This document shows, piece by piece, positions 1-7,351 of a stretch of 64,000 bases of DNA. Position numbers and translations under genes: made by a program. Where the stretch lies: NCBI GenBank assembly GCA_902492205.1, contig CABUKU010000015.1:8326-72325 (forward strand). Reading direction: 5' to 3'. The notes under the pieces were generated by a model. It ran no database searches and was not told where the DNA came from. It saw only the letters and a list, made by a program, of their open reading frames with translations. Origin of the DNA: an uncultured Bacteroides sp. Its GTDB lineage: Bacteria > Bacteroidota > Bacteroidia > Bacteroidales > Bacteroidaceae. How positions within the stretch are numbered: position 1 is the first letter of the stretch; each line of letters opens with the position of its first letter.

Positions 1-768
1 CTCTTCCATCGCTATTTCGAAACGTCCAATAGCATATTGCCCTCCGCTTATTTCATATTGACCTATTTCTCCCTCGGCTTTTACACCTTTAGTTACAATC
101 ATTCCGGCATCAGCAGTCAACTTATCTTTTGCTGTAATATCGGGATCATCGTGATAAACAGAGATCAATTTCATTTCGGGTGCAGTAACTAACCCTCTCG
201 GATAAGCCCATTGCATTAACTTAGCAAACGCCCCCTGCATTTGGTCGAGTGCTCCCTGATGACGGCAATAAATAATATTGATTGCCGGTAAGTTCTTAAT
301 TTCAAATGTACAATTCATTGTTACTCCTTTTACTATTAATGTTTTATGGGAACAAAAGTAACGGGAATAGGAACGACTGTTTGTATCAATTATGCTTTTG
401 AATGAACTATTCTTGCTATCTTGTAGAAGTTTATTGCTCCGATACTCCTCTGCAGTCATTCCAAAGTGACGTTTGAAGTTACGACAAAAGACATTCATAG
501 AACTAAAACCACACTCATAAGCAATATTCATCACCGGAGCAGAAACATCACTCAGTAACAACGATGCAGCCCTTTCTAATCTTCTTCTCAATACATATTT
601 AGCTAAAGGCTCCCCCATAGTAGAAGAAAATATGCGATGAAAATGATAGGAAGATAAACTAATTTGCGCAGCCAGTTCTTCTACTGTTAATTGCTTGTCA
701 AGATTAGCATAGATATAATCTATAACCTTATTAATCTGCCGTGTGTAGTCTTTTTCTTTTGTGCTCAT
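1..768 (-). CDS. AraC-family transcriptional regulator with GyrI-like effector domain (C-terminus cut by window edge)
   Basis: Reading leftwards from an ATG at 768, the open frame runs 256 codons to the window edge without a stop, so the C-terminus is missing. Residues ~8-110 form an AraC/XylS double helix-turn-helix; the second HTH signature (GFSSMNVFCRNFKRHFG) lies near residues 88-104. From about residue 151 a second domain of the GyrI/Rob effector-binding type begins, with an EIKNLP..I start typical of small-molecule or drug-sensing modules. DNA-binding domain first and effector domain second is the usual order in this subfamily. The start codon overlaps the stop of the thioredoxin-like lipoprotein gene (ATGA, 765-768), which implies translational coupling. 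The ligand and targets cannot be read from the sequence. Confidence 0.85.
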   Translation of the reverse strand, partial: MSTKEKDYTRQINKVIDYIYANLDKQLTVEELAAQISLSSYHFHRIFSSTMGEPLAKYVLRRRLERAASLLLSDVSAPVMNIAYECGFSSMNVFCRNFKRHFGMTAEEYRSNKLLQDSKNSSFKSIIDTNSRSYSRYFCSHKTLIVKGVTMNCTFEIKNLPAINIIYCRHQGALDQMQGAFAKLMQWAYPRGLVTAPEMKLISVYHDDPDITAKDKLTADAGMIVTKGVKAEGEIGQYEISGGQYAIGRFEIAMEE

Positions 769-1286
769 TCCGACAATAAGTTTCTTATTTTATTCTCCAA
801 CTGTTCCACTGTTATTCCTAAAGAAGTATCGGCAATCCACCTCACAGTTCCACTCCTGTCTGCAAGATAGAAACGTGGGATTGTCATATCTGCAAAAAGA
901 GAATATGCTTTTCTATCGTTATCAATATATACCGGCATATTAAAAGCGTTTTCTTTCCAATAGTCCGACACCGTATTCGCAGTTTGTCCACGAGATATAG
1001 TCCACATTGCAAAGGATGAATCATCTTTCAAGTCTTTCCAAACAGCCTCAACAAAAGGAAGCTCCCTACGACAGTCACCGCAAGTTGTGTCAAAAAAAAC
1101 AAGAAAAGCTACCTTCCCCTTTAACGTTTCGGAAGATATGGTTTCACCATTTATTGCCATTAATTCAAAAGAAGGCAATGAATCTCCCGGCAAAATTTTG
1201 GACTCTCCGTTTCTTTCTTCATCATCTTTAATACAAGAAGTAAAACACAATACAGCAAATAACATGAATAACCAGTTCTTTTTCAT
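765..1286 (-). CDS. Thioredoxin-like (TlpA/ResA-type) lipoprotein
   Basis: A 173-residue predicted lipoprotein. A short hydrophobic leader ends in a lipobox cysteine (CFTSC, residue 18), so it is probably anchored in an envelope membrane facing the periplasm. The rest is an AhpC/TSA-TlpA-like thioredoxin fold with a CGDC active site near residues 69-72 and a likely cis-proline in TIPRF. It should reduce or exchange periplasmic disulfides; CGDC differs from the common CxPC type, so the redox partner is uncertain. I start it at 1286 (MKKNWLF) because the leader fits and an AAAGAGA-like purine stretch precedes it; an ATG at 1307 would place residues ERD before the leader. Its stop overlaps the AraC gene start. 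Confidence 0.85.
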   Translation of the reverse strand: MKKNWLFMLFAVLCFTSCIKDDEERNGESKILPGDSLPSFELMAINGETISSETLKGKVAFLVFFDTTCGDCRRELPFVEAVWKDLKDDSSFAMWTISRGQTANTVSDYWKENAFNMPVYIDNDRKAYSLFADMTIPRFYLADRSGTVRWIADTSLGITVEQLENKIRNLLSE

Positions 1287-1304
1287 ATCTCTTTCTTTCA
1301 GAAA

Positions 1305-1339
1305 CAAAAAGAGGATAACTTTAGTTGTAAGTTATCCTC
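1305..1339 (-). terminator. Intrinsic terminator between the DUF5606 gene and the thioredoxin lipoprotein gene
   Basis: A perfect 11-bp inverted repeat (GAGGATAACTT, 1311-1321, pairing with 1329-1339) with a 7-nt loop is followed on the minus strand by TTTTTG. It ends the DUF5606 transcript. It lies only ~20 bp upstream of the next start codon, with no recognisable promoter in between, so it may also act as a leaky terminator or attenuator for the TlpA-AraC pair. Confidence 0.85.
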
Positions 1340-1365
1340 TCAATATGTTATCTTTTACAATACGC

Positions 1366-1791
1366 TTATTCTGCTGTTTCTTCTTTAGCTGCTTCTTGTT
1401 CTGCAAAGTCTGTAAGACCGTTAGTAGCAAGAATATTGTACCACGAAATAAGTTTTTTAATGTCTGTTACATATACTCTGTCGCGGTCAAAATCCGGAAG
1501 AATCTCCGCAAAGTAAGTGCGCAGTTCATCACCTGAAGCCTTTTTGGGATCAATAGATGCTACGGCTCCGTTCTCTTTTTCTTTCACTGAAGTAAGAACG
1601 TCTTTCAAAGGCACTTCCGCATCATTGGTATACATTGCTATATCAGCCAAAGAAATTACCTTTTCATTGCCATGAACAGGAAAACGCTTTTTATCTGATG
1701 AGATTGTTTCTACAATCAACATATTCTTTCCCTGAGAAATCAATTTATATAATCCAGGTTTTCCTGAGATTGATAAAATAGTCTTTAACAT
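1366..1791 (-). CDS. DUF5606-domain protein
   Basis: A 141-residue cytoplasmic protein without signal peptide or membrane segment. I recognise the N-terminal pattern (LKTILSISGKPGLYKLISQG, residues 2-21) as the DUF5606 family, which is confined to Bacteroidetes and has no assigned biochemical role. The C-terminal ~20 residues are rich in Ala and Glu and probably disordered. It is a single-gene transcription unit: a well-formed promoter lies upstream at 1829-1860 and an intrinsic terminator at 1305-1339. A strong dedicated promoter suggests steady, high expression. Function unknown. Confidence 0.85.
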   Translation of the reverse strand: MLKTILSISGKPGLYKLISQGKNMLIVETISSDKKRFPVHGNEKVISLADIAMYTNDAEVPLKDVLTSVKEKENGAVASIDPKKASGDELRTYFAEILPDFDRDRVYVTDIKKLISWYNILATNGLTDFAEQEAAKEETAE

Positions 1792-1828
1792 AGTATGTCT
1801 AAATTTTATTTTAATACTTTACGGAGGG

Positions 1829-1860
1829 CAAAAGTAACATTCCATAACGAGACTTACAAA
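1829..1860 (-). promoter_or_regulatory. Bacteroides-type promoter for the DUF5606 gene
   Basis: On the minus strand the sequence reads TTTG (1857-1860), 20 bp, TACTTTTG (1829-1836). This matches the Bacteroides sigma-70-type consensus TTTG/TAnnTTTG with correct spacing. The start codon at 1791 leaves a 5' UTR of about 30 nt. Confidence 0.75.
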
Positions 1861-1896
1861 AGTAAGCTCAATAAAAAATGCCTGTTTAAACAAATA

Positions 1897-2496
1897 TTAG
1901 GAAAGTATGCCTTTTTCAAGAAGACTAATCAACTCCATTACTTGGGGAATAAGCATGCTTTCATCATCGTTCTTTATCACATAATGTGCATGAAGCTTTT
2001 TCTCCTCATCATCCATCTGGCTTTGAATCCGTTTCAGTATGAGTTCTTTAGGAGATAAATCACGCTTCATCGCTCTATGCAGACGAACTTCTAAAGGAGC
2101 ATATACCATCACGACTGCATCCACTTCGCCGGCAAAGCCCGCTTCCACAAGAATAGCCGATTCCATTCCCACAATCTTGCAATCATTATGTTCCAATACC
2201 CACTTATGAAAATCATCCTTCACCCGAGGATGGATAATAGCATTCACTTGTTTGGCATGATTAGGATGACTGAAAATATAGGAAGCAAGATAAGGTTTGT
2301 TTAACTCTCCTCCCTTATATACATCTTCACCCAACAAAGAAACTAATTTTTCCTTGATAACAAGATCTGTTAGTGTCAATCGTTTGGACTCAATATCAGA
2401 TATATAAACAGGGACGCCCATTACCTCCAATAAACGGGAAACAACAGATTTACCGCTTCCTATGCCACCGGTAATGCCTATCTTAATTGCCGCCAT
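1897..2496 (-). CDS. coaE: Dephospho-CoA kinase
   Basis: A 199-residue cytoplasmic enzyme that phosphorylates the ribose 3'-OH of dephospho-CoA with ATP, the last step of coenzyme A synthesis. The P-loop GGIGSGKS lies at residues 10-17, and length and overall pattern (IIHPRV, AILVEAGF) fit the family. The start at 2496 gives MAAIKIGITGG, placing the P-loop normally. The gene overlaps the end of the upstream YbbR-like gene by 14 bp, so it is the last gene of the nusB-yajC-ybbR-coaE run and probably translationally coupled. No intrinsic terminator is obvious between its stop and the DUF5606 promoter. Confidence 0.95.
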   Translation of the reverse strand: MAAIKIGITGGIGSGKSVVSRLLEVMGVPVYISDIESKRLTLTDLVIKEKLVSLLGEDVYKGGELNKPYLASYIFSHPNHAKQVNAIIHPRVKDDFHKWVLEHNDCKIVGMESAILVEAGFAGEVDAVVMVYAPLEVRLHRAMKRDLSPKELILKRIQSQMDDEEKKLHAHYVIKNDDESMLIPQVMELISLLEKGILS

Positions 2497-3499
2497 AAGT
2501 GGGAATTTGTTCTATCAGGAAATCCACTTGCTCCGGAATGATACGCACATGGCTGACACCGGCAGGTAAAGACTTCAACTTCAGTGTATATTTATCAGAC
2601 GAGCTCTTAATAAGTTCATTATAAGGAACTTCTAAGACAAAATCATCGGGATGAATATGTTTGAAACGATGCAAGCCAACCAAAAAAGTAACTTGCACTT
2701 TCGAGGGGAAAGTACGCAATATCTTATCTGTAGGAAATCCCACTCCGATGACAGGAATCTCAATAGTCTTTTCTGTAAAAATATCGACAGGAAAAGTAAC
2801 CTCAATTGAATTAGGTACAAACTTTGCCCCGCGAACCCTTTCTAAAGTTATACGTTGTTTAAGTGTATCTGTTATTTCCAACAGCTTAACATTCTGTGTA
2901 TAAGCAACCTTTATCGTATCAAGTATAGCTTTTGGAGCATATACAACAACCGAATCGGGAGAGTATATCGTGTCGGCCATGTAATACTGTGGTCCTGCCG
3001 TCACTTCTCCTCTTAATCTTACAGGAATCTTTTTTGCTTTCCCTTTCGAGTAAATATAATCAAGCGTATCGGGCTTAATATTCAATAATTTAGTGGAAGC
3101 ATTTAACTGACCGAGAATTTTCCTCTCCAACTCTCCCGAAAGGATTTTTACATGGCTGCCTCTGTCCTTATAGTCATTGAAATCTATGGAGATGGGATAA
3201 AAGCTCTGCCCCAACATATAATTAAGAAGCACCGTACCTTTATCTTTCACTGTTATGCGAAGTTCATTGACAGGCTCCGAAGTCATGACCACATCATTGG
3301 GAACATTCTTTAATTTTAGAGGAATAGAGAATTCCGTTTCATAGTCATTCTTCAATGTTTGTAACAACCAGAAACCGGTTGCTACCAAGAAAAAAAACAA
3401 AAAGATTAAAAACTCTCTGCTCTGAGCACTGAGCAAAAAGTTTCTAATCTTTCTTATAATTGTAAAGTAAAAGTATTTAATGTTCCTTGAAGTGAACAT
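2483..3499 (-). CDS. YbbR-like domain protein
   Basis: A 338-residue protein with one membrane-spanning segment (residues ~30-48, FLIFLFFFLVATGFW) after a short basic N-terminus, then ~285 residues of beta-rich extracytoplasmic sequence of the YbbR type. In Firmicutes, YbbR/CdaR proteins regulate the diadenylate cyclase CdaA; whether that applies here is unknown, since no cdaA gene is in the window. It sits between yajC (13-bp gap) and coaE (14-bp overlap), an arrangement I know from Bacteroidales genomes. Function here is not established. Confidence 0.8.
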   Translation of the reverse strand: MFTSRNIKYFYFTIIRKIRNFLLSAQSREFLIFLFFFLVATGFWLLQTLKNDYETEFSIPLKLKNVPNDVVMTSEPVNELRITVKDKGTVLLNYMLGQSFYPISIDFNDYKDRGSHVKILSGELERKILGQLNASTKLLNIKPDTLDYIYSKGKAKKIPVRLRGEVTAGPQYYMADTIYSPDSVVVYAPKAILDTIKVAYTQNVKLLEITDTLKQRITLERVRGAKFVPNSIEVTFPVDIFTEKTIEIPVIGVGFPTDKILRTFPSKVQVTFLVGLHRFKHIHPDDFVLEVPYNELIKSSSDKYTLKLKSLPAGVSHVRIIPEQVDFLIEQIPTYGGN

Positions 3500-3512
3500 A
3501 ATCCTCCTTTAC

Positions 3513-3833
3513 TTATTTAGATGCGTTCTGAGTACCTTCTGGTGCAGCAGCAAAAATAGAATTCTTATCTATCTTGATTTTAACGTTATCAGCTATTTCC
3601 AAAGTGATAACATTATCATCAATGCTTTTAATTTTTCCATGAATACCTCCGGCAGTAACTACTTGCTGACCAACTTCAAGGTTTTTACGGAAATTAGCAA
3701 TTTCTTTTTGCTTTTTATTTTGAGGACGGATCATAAAGAAATACATAATAGCAAATACTGCTATCATCATAATCCAAAAATAAGAATCCTGACCGCCCAT
3801 ACCGGCTTGCAATAATACAGTTAATAAATTCAT
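3513..3833 (-). CDS. yajC: Preprotein translocase accessory subunit YajC
   Basis: A 106-residue small inner-membrane protein that associates with SecDF at the Sec translocon. One transmembrane helix spans residues ~18-34 (YFWIMMIAVFAIMYFFM) and is followed immediately by the family hallmark MIRPQNKKQKE. The cytoplasmic part carries the usual VTAGGIHGKI pattern. It lies 41 bp downstream of nusB and 13 bp upstream of the YbbR-like gene. A TACCTTTG -7-like box sits at 3867-3874 on the minus strand, so it may also have its own weak promoter. Confidence 0.93.
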   Translation of the reverse strand: MNLLTVLLQAGMGGQDSYFWIMMIAVFAIMYFFMIRPQNKKQKEIANFRKNLEVGQQVVTAGGIHGKIKSIDDNVITLEIADNVKIKIDKNSIFAAAPEGTQNASK

Positions 3834-3874
3834 AAAATATCAGTTTTAGTTTTATACTTATAATAACAAAGGTA

Positions 3875-4801
3875 TCAGTTTTTTGTTAACTTCCCTTCTT
3901 TTTTTAATTGATTAACTATTCCATCCAAAGTTCCATTGATAAAACTACCACTCTTAGCCGTACTGTATAGTTTAGCTATTTCAACATATTCATTCAAAGA
4001 AACGCTTACCGGAATATTTGGGAAACTCAATAACTCAGCCAAAGCAATCTGCATGATTATTACATCCATAAATGCAATGCGATCCAAGTCCCAATTCTTT
4101 GTATTCTCACTAATCAAATGACGATAATAATCAGCATTCAATATCGTGCGACGGAACAAACGGCGTGCAAACTCCTGATCTTCATCATCTTTAAATTCCG
4201 GCAGAAGCAACTGGTTTGCTCCATTCTTTTCATCAAAGCGCTTGATAGTCTTCAATACAAATGTATCAACAATTTCCTTATCATCATTCCAATACAAACT
4301 TTGCTCTTCCAGCACTTCATCCAAAGACTCGTTGTTAAATATGAAACTCTTATAAAGCTTTCTCCATAATTCACGGTCTTCTTCATAAGAATCTCCGGTA
4401 GACGACATATAATCTTTATATATATCAGAATCGGCAATCTTATCAAACAACTCTTTTATAAAGTCTTGTTCATTTTCCCAGTTCTTCTTCTGATTAGCAA
4501 CAAACTCCATTAACTGCTTGTTCACCTCTAATTGGGCAATAAACTTGTTTTCAACAAATTTCATGCATGGGGCCAACTCTTCTCTCGTTGGTCTAAGTTT
4601 ATTTTTTCCGGCATCAATGCGCTTTCTCGCATAATTCGTCAATTCTATCATCAGCACAAGCAAATAATTGTATAAATCATAGGCCTTAGACAGACTGAAG
4701 AACAACTCTTTTTCAGCCGTATCCAGGTTTTTACTGCCGTTTTGATAGTATGCATAGACTATCTGCACAATTTTAAGACGAATAAGAACTCTGTTAATCA
4801 T
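3875..4801 (-). CDS. nusB: Transcription antitermination factor NusB (long Bacteroidetes form)
   Basis: A 308-residue protein, about twice the length of enterobacterial NusB, as usual in Bacteroidetes. The C-terminal ~140 residues carry the NusB RNA-binding helical fold (LSFPNIPVSVSLNEYVEIAK...GSFINGTLDGI). NusB binds boxA RNA with NusE/S10 to promote antitermination on rRNA operons. I choose the start at 4801 (MINRVLIRLK) rather than an upstream ATG at 4834: a TACTTTTG -7 box occupies 4832-4839, so the transcript should begin downstream of 4834. First gene of the nusB-yajC-ybbR-coaE run. Confidence 0.93.
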   Translation of the reverse strand: MINRVLIRLKIVQIVYAYYQNGSKNLDTAEKELFFSLSKAYDLYNYLLVLMIELTNYARKRIDAGKNKLRPTREELAPCMKFVENKFIAQLEVNKQLMEFVANQKKNWENEQDFIKELFDKIADSDIYKDYMSSTGDSYEEDRELWRKLYKSFIFNNESLDEVLEEQSLYWNDDKEIVDTFVLKTIKRFDEKNGANQLLLPEFKDDEDQEFARRLFRRTILNADYYRHLISENTKNWDLDRIAFMDVIIMQIALAELLSFPNIPVSVSLNEYVEIAKLYSTAKSGSFINGTLDGIVNQLKKEGKLTKN

Positions 4802-4831
4802 AACTTTCAAACATAATTTATCAACGAGCTG

Positions 4832-4839
4832 CAAAAGTA
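4832..4839 (-). promoter_or_regulatory. -7 box of the nusB operon promoter
   Basis: TACTTTTG on the minus strand matches TAnnTTTG. The -33 position (around 4859-4862) does not match TTTG well. The inferred transcription start is near 4825, about 24 nt upstream of the chosen nusB ATG. Confidence 0.5.
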
Positions 4840-5038
4840 GGCATTTTTAATGACATGGAAGAAAGAAATTACATTTTTTAATGCATAAAATATTTATCAG
4901 CAATGAAAAATAGAGTTTGCTATTAACTTTCTTCTCTTTTCTTTTGACGATTTAAAAAAAATACTCAATTTTGAGCCCGATTTATAAGAAACAAACAGAA
5001 GTGTTTTTTGATTTTAAAAACAGAATATTTTTATAATC

Positions 5039-5434
5039 ATGGAAGAATTAAAAAAGAAAAGTGCAGTGGACATGAACGATAAGGAGATTATTTTCTCTAA
5101 ATCAATCAAAGCAGGGAAACGTATCTATTATTTAGACGTGAAGAAGAACCGGAAAGATGAAATGTTTCTGGCTATCACCGAGAGCAAGAAGGTGGTAACC
5201 GGTGAAGGCGACGACTCACAAGTTACTTTTGAGAAACACAAAATCTTCCTATATAAAGAAGATTTCGAAAAGTTTATGAATGGTCTGAATCAAGCCATCC
5301 GTTTCATCAATGAAGAACAAGGAACCGTGGAAAACGCTTCTTGTACCGAAGAAATTACTGATGCGGTTGAAAACAAAACCAAAGAAGAAGCGCCATTAAG
5401 TGCGGAAGAAATCAAAATAGATATTGACTTTTAA
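5039..5434 (+). CDS. PUR-family (DUF3276) DNA/RNA-binding protein
   Basis: A 131-residue cytoplasmic protein. Residues ~17-85 form a PUR-alpha-like repeat (IIFSKSIKAGKRIYYLDVKK...DEMFLAITESKKV), the fold of the Borrelia BpuR nucleic-acid-binding protein and of Bacteroidetes DUF3276 proteins. The C-terminal ~40 residues are acidic and probably flexible. Members bind single-stranded nucleic acid; the target here is unknown. The gene is divergent from nusB across a 237-bp AT-rich gap and is followed by an intrinsic terminator at 5479-5524, so it looks monocistronic. Confidence 0.85.
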   Translation: MEELKKKSAVDMNDKEIIFSKSIKAGKRIYYLDVKKNRKDEMFLAITESKKVVTGEGDDSQVTFEKHKIFLYKEDFEKFMNGLNQAIRFINEEQGTVENASCTEEITDAVENKTKEEAPLSAEEIKIDIDF

Positions 5435-5478
5435 AAAGAATATAAACCTTTATCTTTAAGCATAAAGAATTAATATTT

Positions 5479-5524
5479 ATCGCTTTTATCTATCCTAATA
5501 TATAGATGAAAGCGATTCTTTTTT
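5479..5524 (+). terminator. Intrinsic terminator of the PUR-family gene
   Basis: A 15-bp stem with one G-U pair (5479-5493 with 5502-5516) and an 8-nt loop is followed by TCTTTTTT. It lies 45 bp after the stop codon. Confidence 0.85.
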
Positions 5525-5533
5525 AATAACTCC

Positions 5534-5564
5534 TTTGCCATATCAAACAAAAATCTTACCTTTG
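5534..5564 (+). promoter_or_regulatory. Bacteroides-type promoter of rplY-pth
   Basis: TTTG (5534-5537), 19 bp, TACCTTTG (5557-5564) matches the Bacteroides consensus exactly. The ~88-nt leader before the rplY ATG contains two direct copies of ACATCGTGTGAT (5578-5589 and 5595-5606). Confidence 0.8.
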
Positions 5565-5658
5565 CACCGCTTTTGAAACATCGTGTGATATACCACATCG
5601 TGTGATGGTGAGTTAAGCATCAATAAACTTAATTTAGAGTAACACAAATTTTAAGAAA

Positions 5659-6231
5659 ATGAAATCAATTGAAATCAATGGAACTCCGAGAACCGAGTTC
5701 GGTAAAAAAGGTTCTCATGCAATCCGCAAGTCAAACGGCGTACCTTGTATCCTTTACGGAGGCAAAGAAATTGTACATTTCACTGTAACAGCCGATTCTC
5801 TTCGCAACTTGGTATACACACCACATATCTACGTTGTAGACTTGGTTATTGACGGAAAGAAATACAATGCTATTTTGAAAGACCTTCAATTCCACCCTGT
5901 AAAAGACAATATCCTTCACGTTGACTTCTATGAAATCGACGAAGCTAAACCAATCGTAATGGAAGTTCCGGTTGCTCTTGAAGGCTTGGCAGAAGGTGTA
6001 CGCGCCGGTGGTAAATTAGCTCTTCAATTACGCAAAATCAAAGTTAAAGCATTGTTCAATGTTATTCCTGAGAAATTGGTTATCAACGTATCTCACTTAG
6101 GTCTTGGCAAAACTATCAAGGTTGGCGAATTGTCATTTGAAGGTCTTGACTTGGTTAGTCCTAAAGAAGCAGTTGTTTGTGCAGTTAAATTAACTCGTGC
6201 AGCAAGAGGTGCAGCCGCAGCTAATGCATAA
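5659..6231 (+). CDS. rplY: 50S ribosomal protein L25 / general stress protein Ctc
   Basis: A 190-residue protein of the long L25 (CTC/TL5) type: an N-terminal 5S-rRNA-binding L25 domain (residues ~1-92, starting IEINGTPRTEFGKKGSHAIR) and a C-terminal beta domain (~95-180) ending in an Ala-rich tail. It binds 5S rRNA in the large ribosomal subunit. A consensus promoter lies at 5534-5564 and the pth gene begins 15 bp after its stop, so the two are cotranscribed, a common L25-Pth pairing in bacteria. Confidence 0.96.
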   Translation: MKSIEINGTPRTEFGKKGSHAIRKSNGVPCILYGGKEIVHFTVTADSLRNLVYTPHIYVVDLVIDGKKYNAILKDLQFHPVKDNILHVDFYEIDEAKPIVMEVPVALEGLAEGVRAGGKLALQLRKIKVKALFNVIPEKLVINVSHLGLGKTIKVGELSFEGLDLVSPKEAVVCAVKLTRAARGAAAANA

Positions 6232-6246
6232 CATTAAAGTTATTGA

Positions 6247-6810
6247 ATGAAATACTTGATTGTAGGACTGGGAAATATCGGTTCTGAATACGAGAATACC
6301 CGTCACAACATAGGATTTAATGTATTGGACGCCCTTGCAAAGGCGTCCAATCTTGTTTTTACCGATGGACGTTACGGAGCAACCACAAGCCTGTCGCTCA
6401 AAGGGCGTAATCTCATATTGCTCAAGCCATCCACTTACATGAATTTGAGTGGAAATGCTGTCCGGTATTACATGCAGAAAGAAAACATTCCATTAGAGAA
6501 TGTGTTGATTGTAGTTGATGACCTTGCATTGCCATTCGGTACTCTCCGATTGAAAGGTAAAGGAAGCGATGCAGGACACAACGGGCTGAAACATATTGCC
6601 GCTACTCTTGGAACTCAAGACTATGCACGCTTGCGTTTTGGTATCGGGAATGACTTCCCACGAGGCGGACAAATAGATTTTGTACTTGGACACTTCACAG
6701 AGGAAGATATGAAAACTATGGATGAACGATTACAAACCGCAGGAGAAATAATCAAAAGTTTCTGTCTTGCAGGAATCGCCATTACAATGAACCAATATAA
6801 TAAGAAATGA
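6247..6810 (+). CDS. pth: Peptidyl-tRNA hydrolase
   Basis: A 187-residue cytoplasmic enzyme that releases peptides from prematurely dropped peptidyl-tRNA, recycling tRNA. The family residues are visible: GLGNIGSEYENTRHNIGF (Asn and catalytic His, residues 7-24), STYMNLSGNAV, VDDLALPFG (catalytic Asp) and DAGHNGLKHI. Length is normal. Cotranscribed with rplY 15 bp upstream. The gene is followed by an inverted-repeat spacer rather than a clear U-tract terminator. Confidence 0.96.
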   Translation: MKYLIVGLGNIGSEYENTRHNIGFNVLDALAKASNLVFTDGRYGATTSLSLKGRNLILLKPSTYMNLSGNAVRYYMQKENIPLENVLIVVDDLALPFGTLRLKGKGSDAGHNGLKHIAATLGTQDYARLRFGIGNDFPRGGQIDFVLGHFTEEDMKTMDERLQTAGEIIKSFCLAGIAITMNQYNKK

Positions 6811-6826
6811 AAATAGTGAGTAATGG

Positions 6827-6885
6827 TTAGTGATTAGTGATTAATAAGTTAAATTGGTCACTAACCACTAAACACTAATCACTAA
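6827..6885. repeat. Inverted repeat in the pth - S4-protein spacer
   Basis: TTAGTGATTAGTG (6827-6839) is perfectly complementary to CACTAATCACTAA (6873-6885), with a 33-bp spacer that also contains shorter TTAGTGA/TCACTAA copies. The whole 100-bp spacer is built from variants of this word. It could fold as a long AU-rich hairpin in the transcript, but there is no U-tract, so I do not call it a terminator. Confidence 0.7.
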
Positions 6886-6913
6886 ATAACTAAATAACTA
6901 ATCGCTAATAAAC

Positions 6914-7339
6914 ATGGCTGAAGCAAGAATCGATAAATGGATGTGGGCCGTCAGAATCTTCAAGACTCGTACTATTGCCGCCGAGGCATGCAAGAAAGGC
7001 AGAGTTATGATGAACGGTTCGCAGATAAAAGCATCGCGCACCGTGAAACCGGGAGATGTCATTCAGGTGAAAAAGCCGCCTATTACTTATTCTTTCAAAG
7101 TATTGCAAGCCATCGAGAAGAGAATAGGCGCCAAGCTTGTGCCCGAAATGATGGAAAATGTCACTACTCCCGATCAGTACGAGTTGCTTGAAATGAGTAA
7201 AATCAGCGGATTCGTTGACAGGGCACGTGGAACAGGACGCCCTACAAAGAAAGACAGAAGGCAGATAGATGAGTTTGCCACACCGGAATTCATGGATGAT
7301 TTCGACTTTGATTTTGACTTCGATGATGAGGAAGAGTAA
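6914..7339 (+). CDS. S4-domain RNA-binding protein (Hsp15-like)
   Basis: A 141-residue protein with an S4 RNA-binding domain at residues ~3-60 (RIDKWMWAVRIFKTRTIAAE...GRVMMNGSQIK). This is the Hsp15/HslR pattern; in E. coli, Hsp15 binds free 50S subunits carrying blocked nascent chains. The extreme C-terminus is an Asp/Phe and Asp/Glu tail with repeated DF pairs, probably disordered, as in other Bacteroidetes homologues. It follows pth by ~100 bp in the same direction, so rplY-pth-S4 could be one unit with a translation/ribosome-rescue theme. Confidence 0.88.
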   Translation: MAEARIDKWMWAVRIFKTRTIAAEACKKGRVMMNGSQIKASRTVKPGDVIQVKKPPITYSFKVLQAIEKRIGAKLVPEMMENVTTPDQYELLEMSKISGFVDRARGTGRPTKKDRRQIDEFATPEFMDDFDFDFDFDDEEE

Positions 7340-7351
7340 TATACTTTTCCT

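Noticed and set aside
6827..6885. Intrinsic terminator after pth
   Set aside because: The inverted repeat has a 33-bp spacer and no U-tract.
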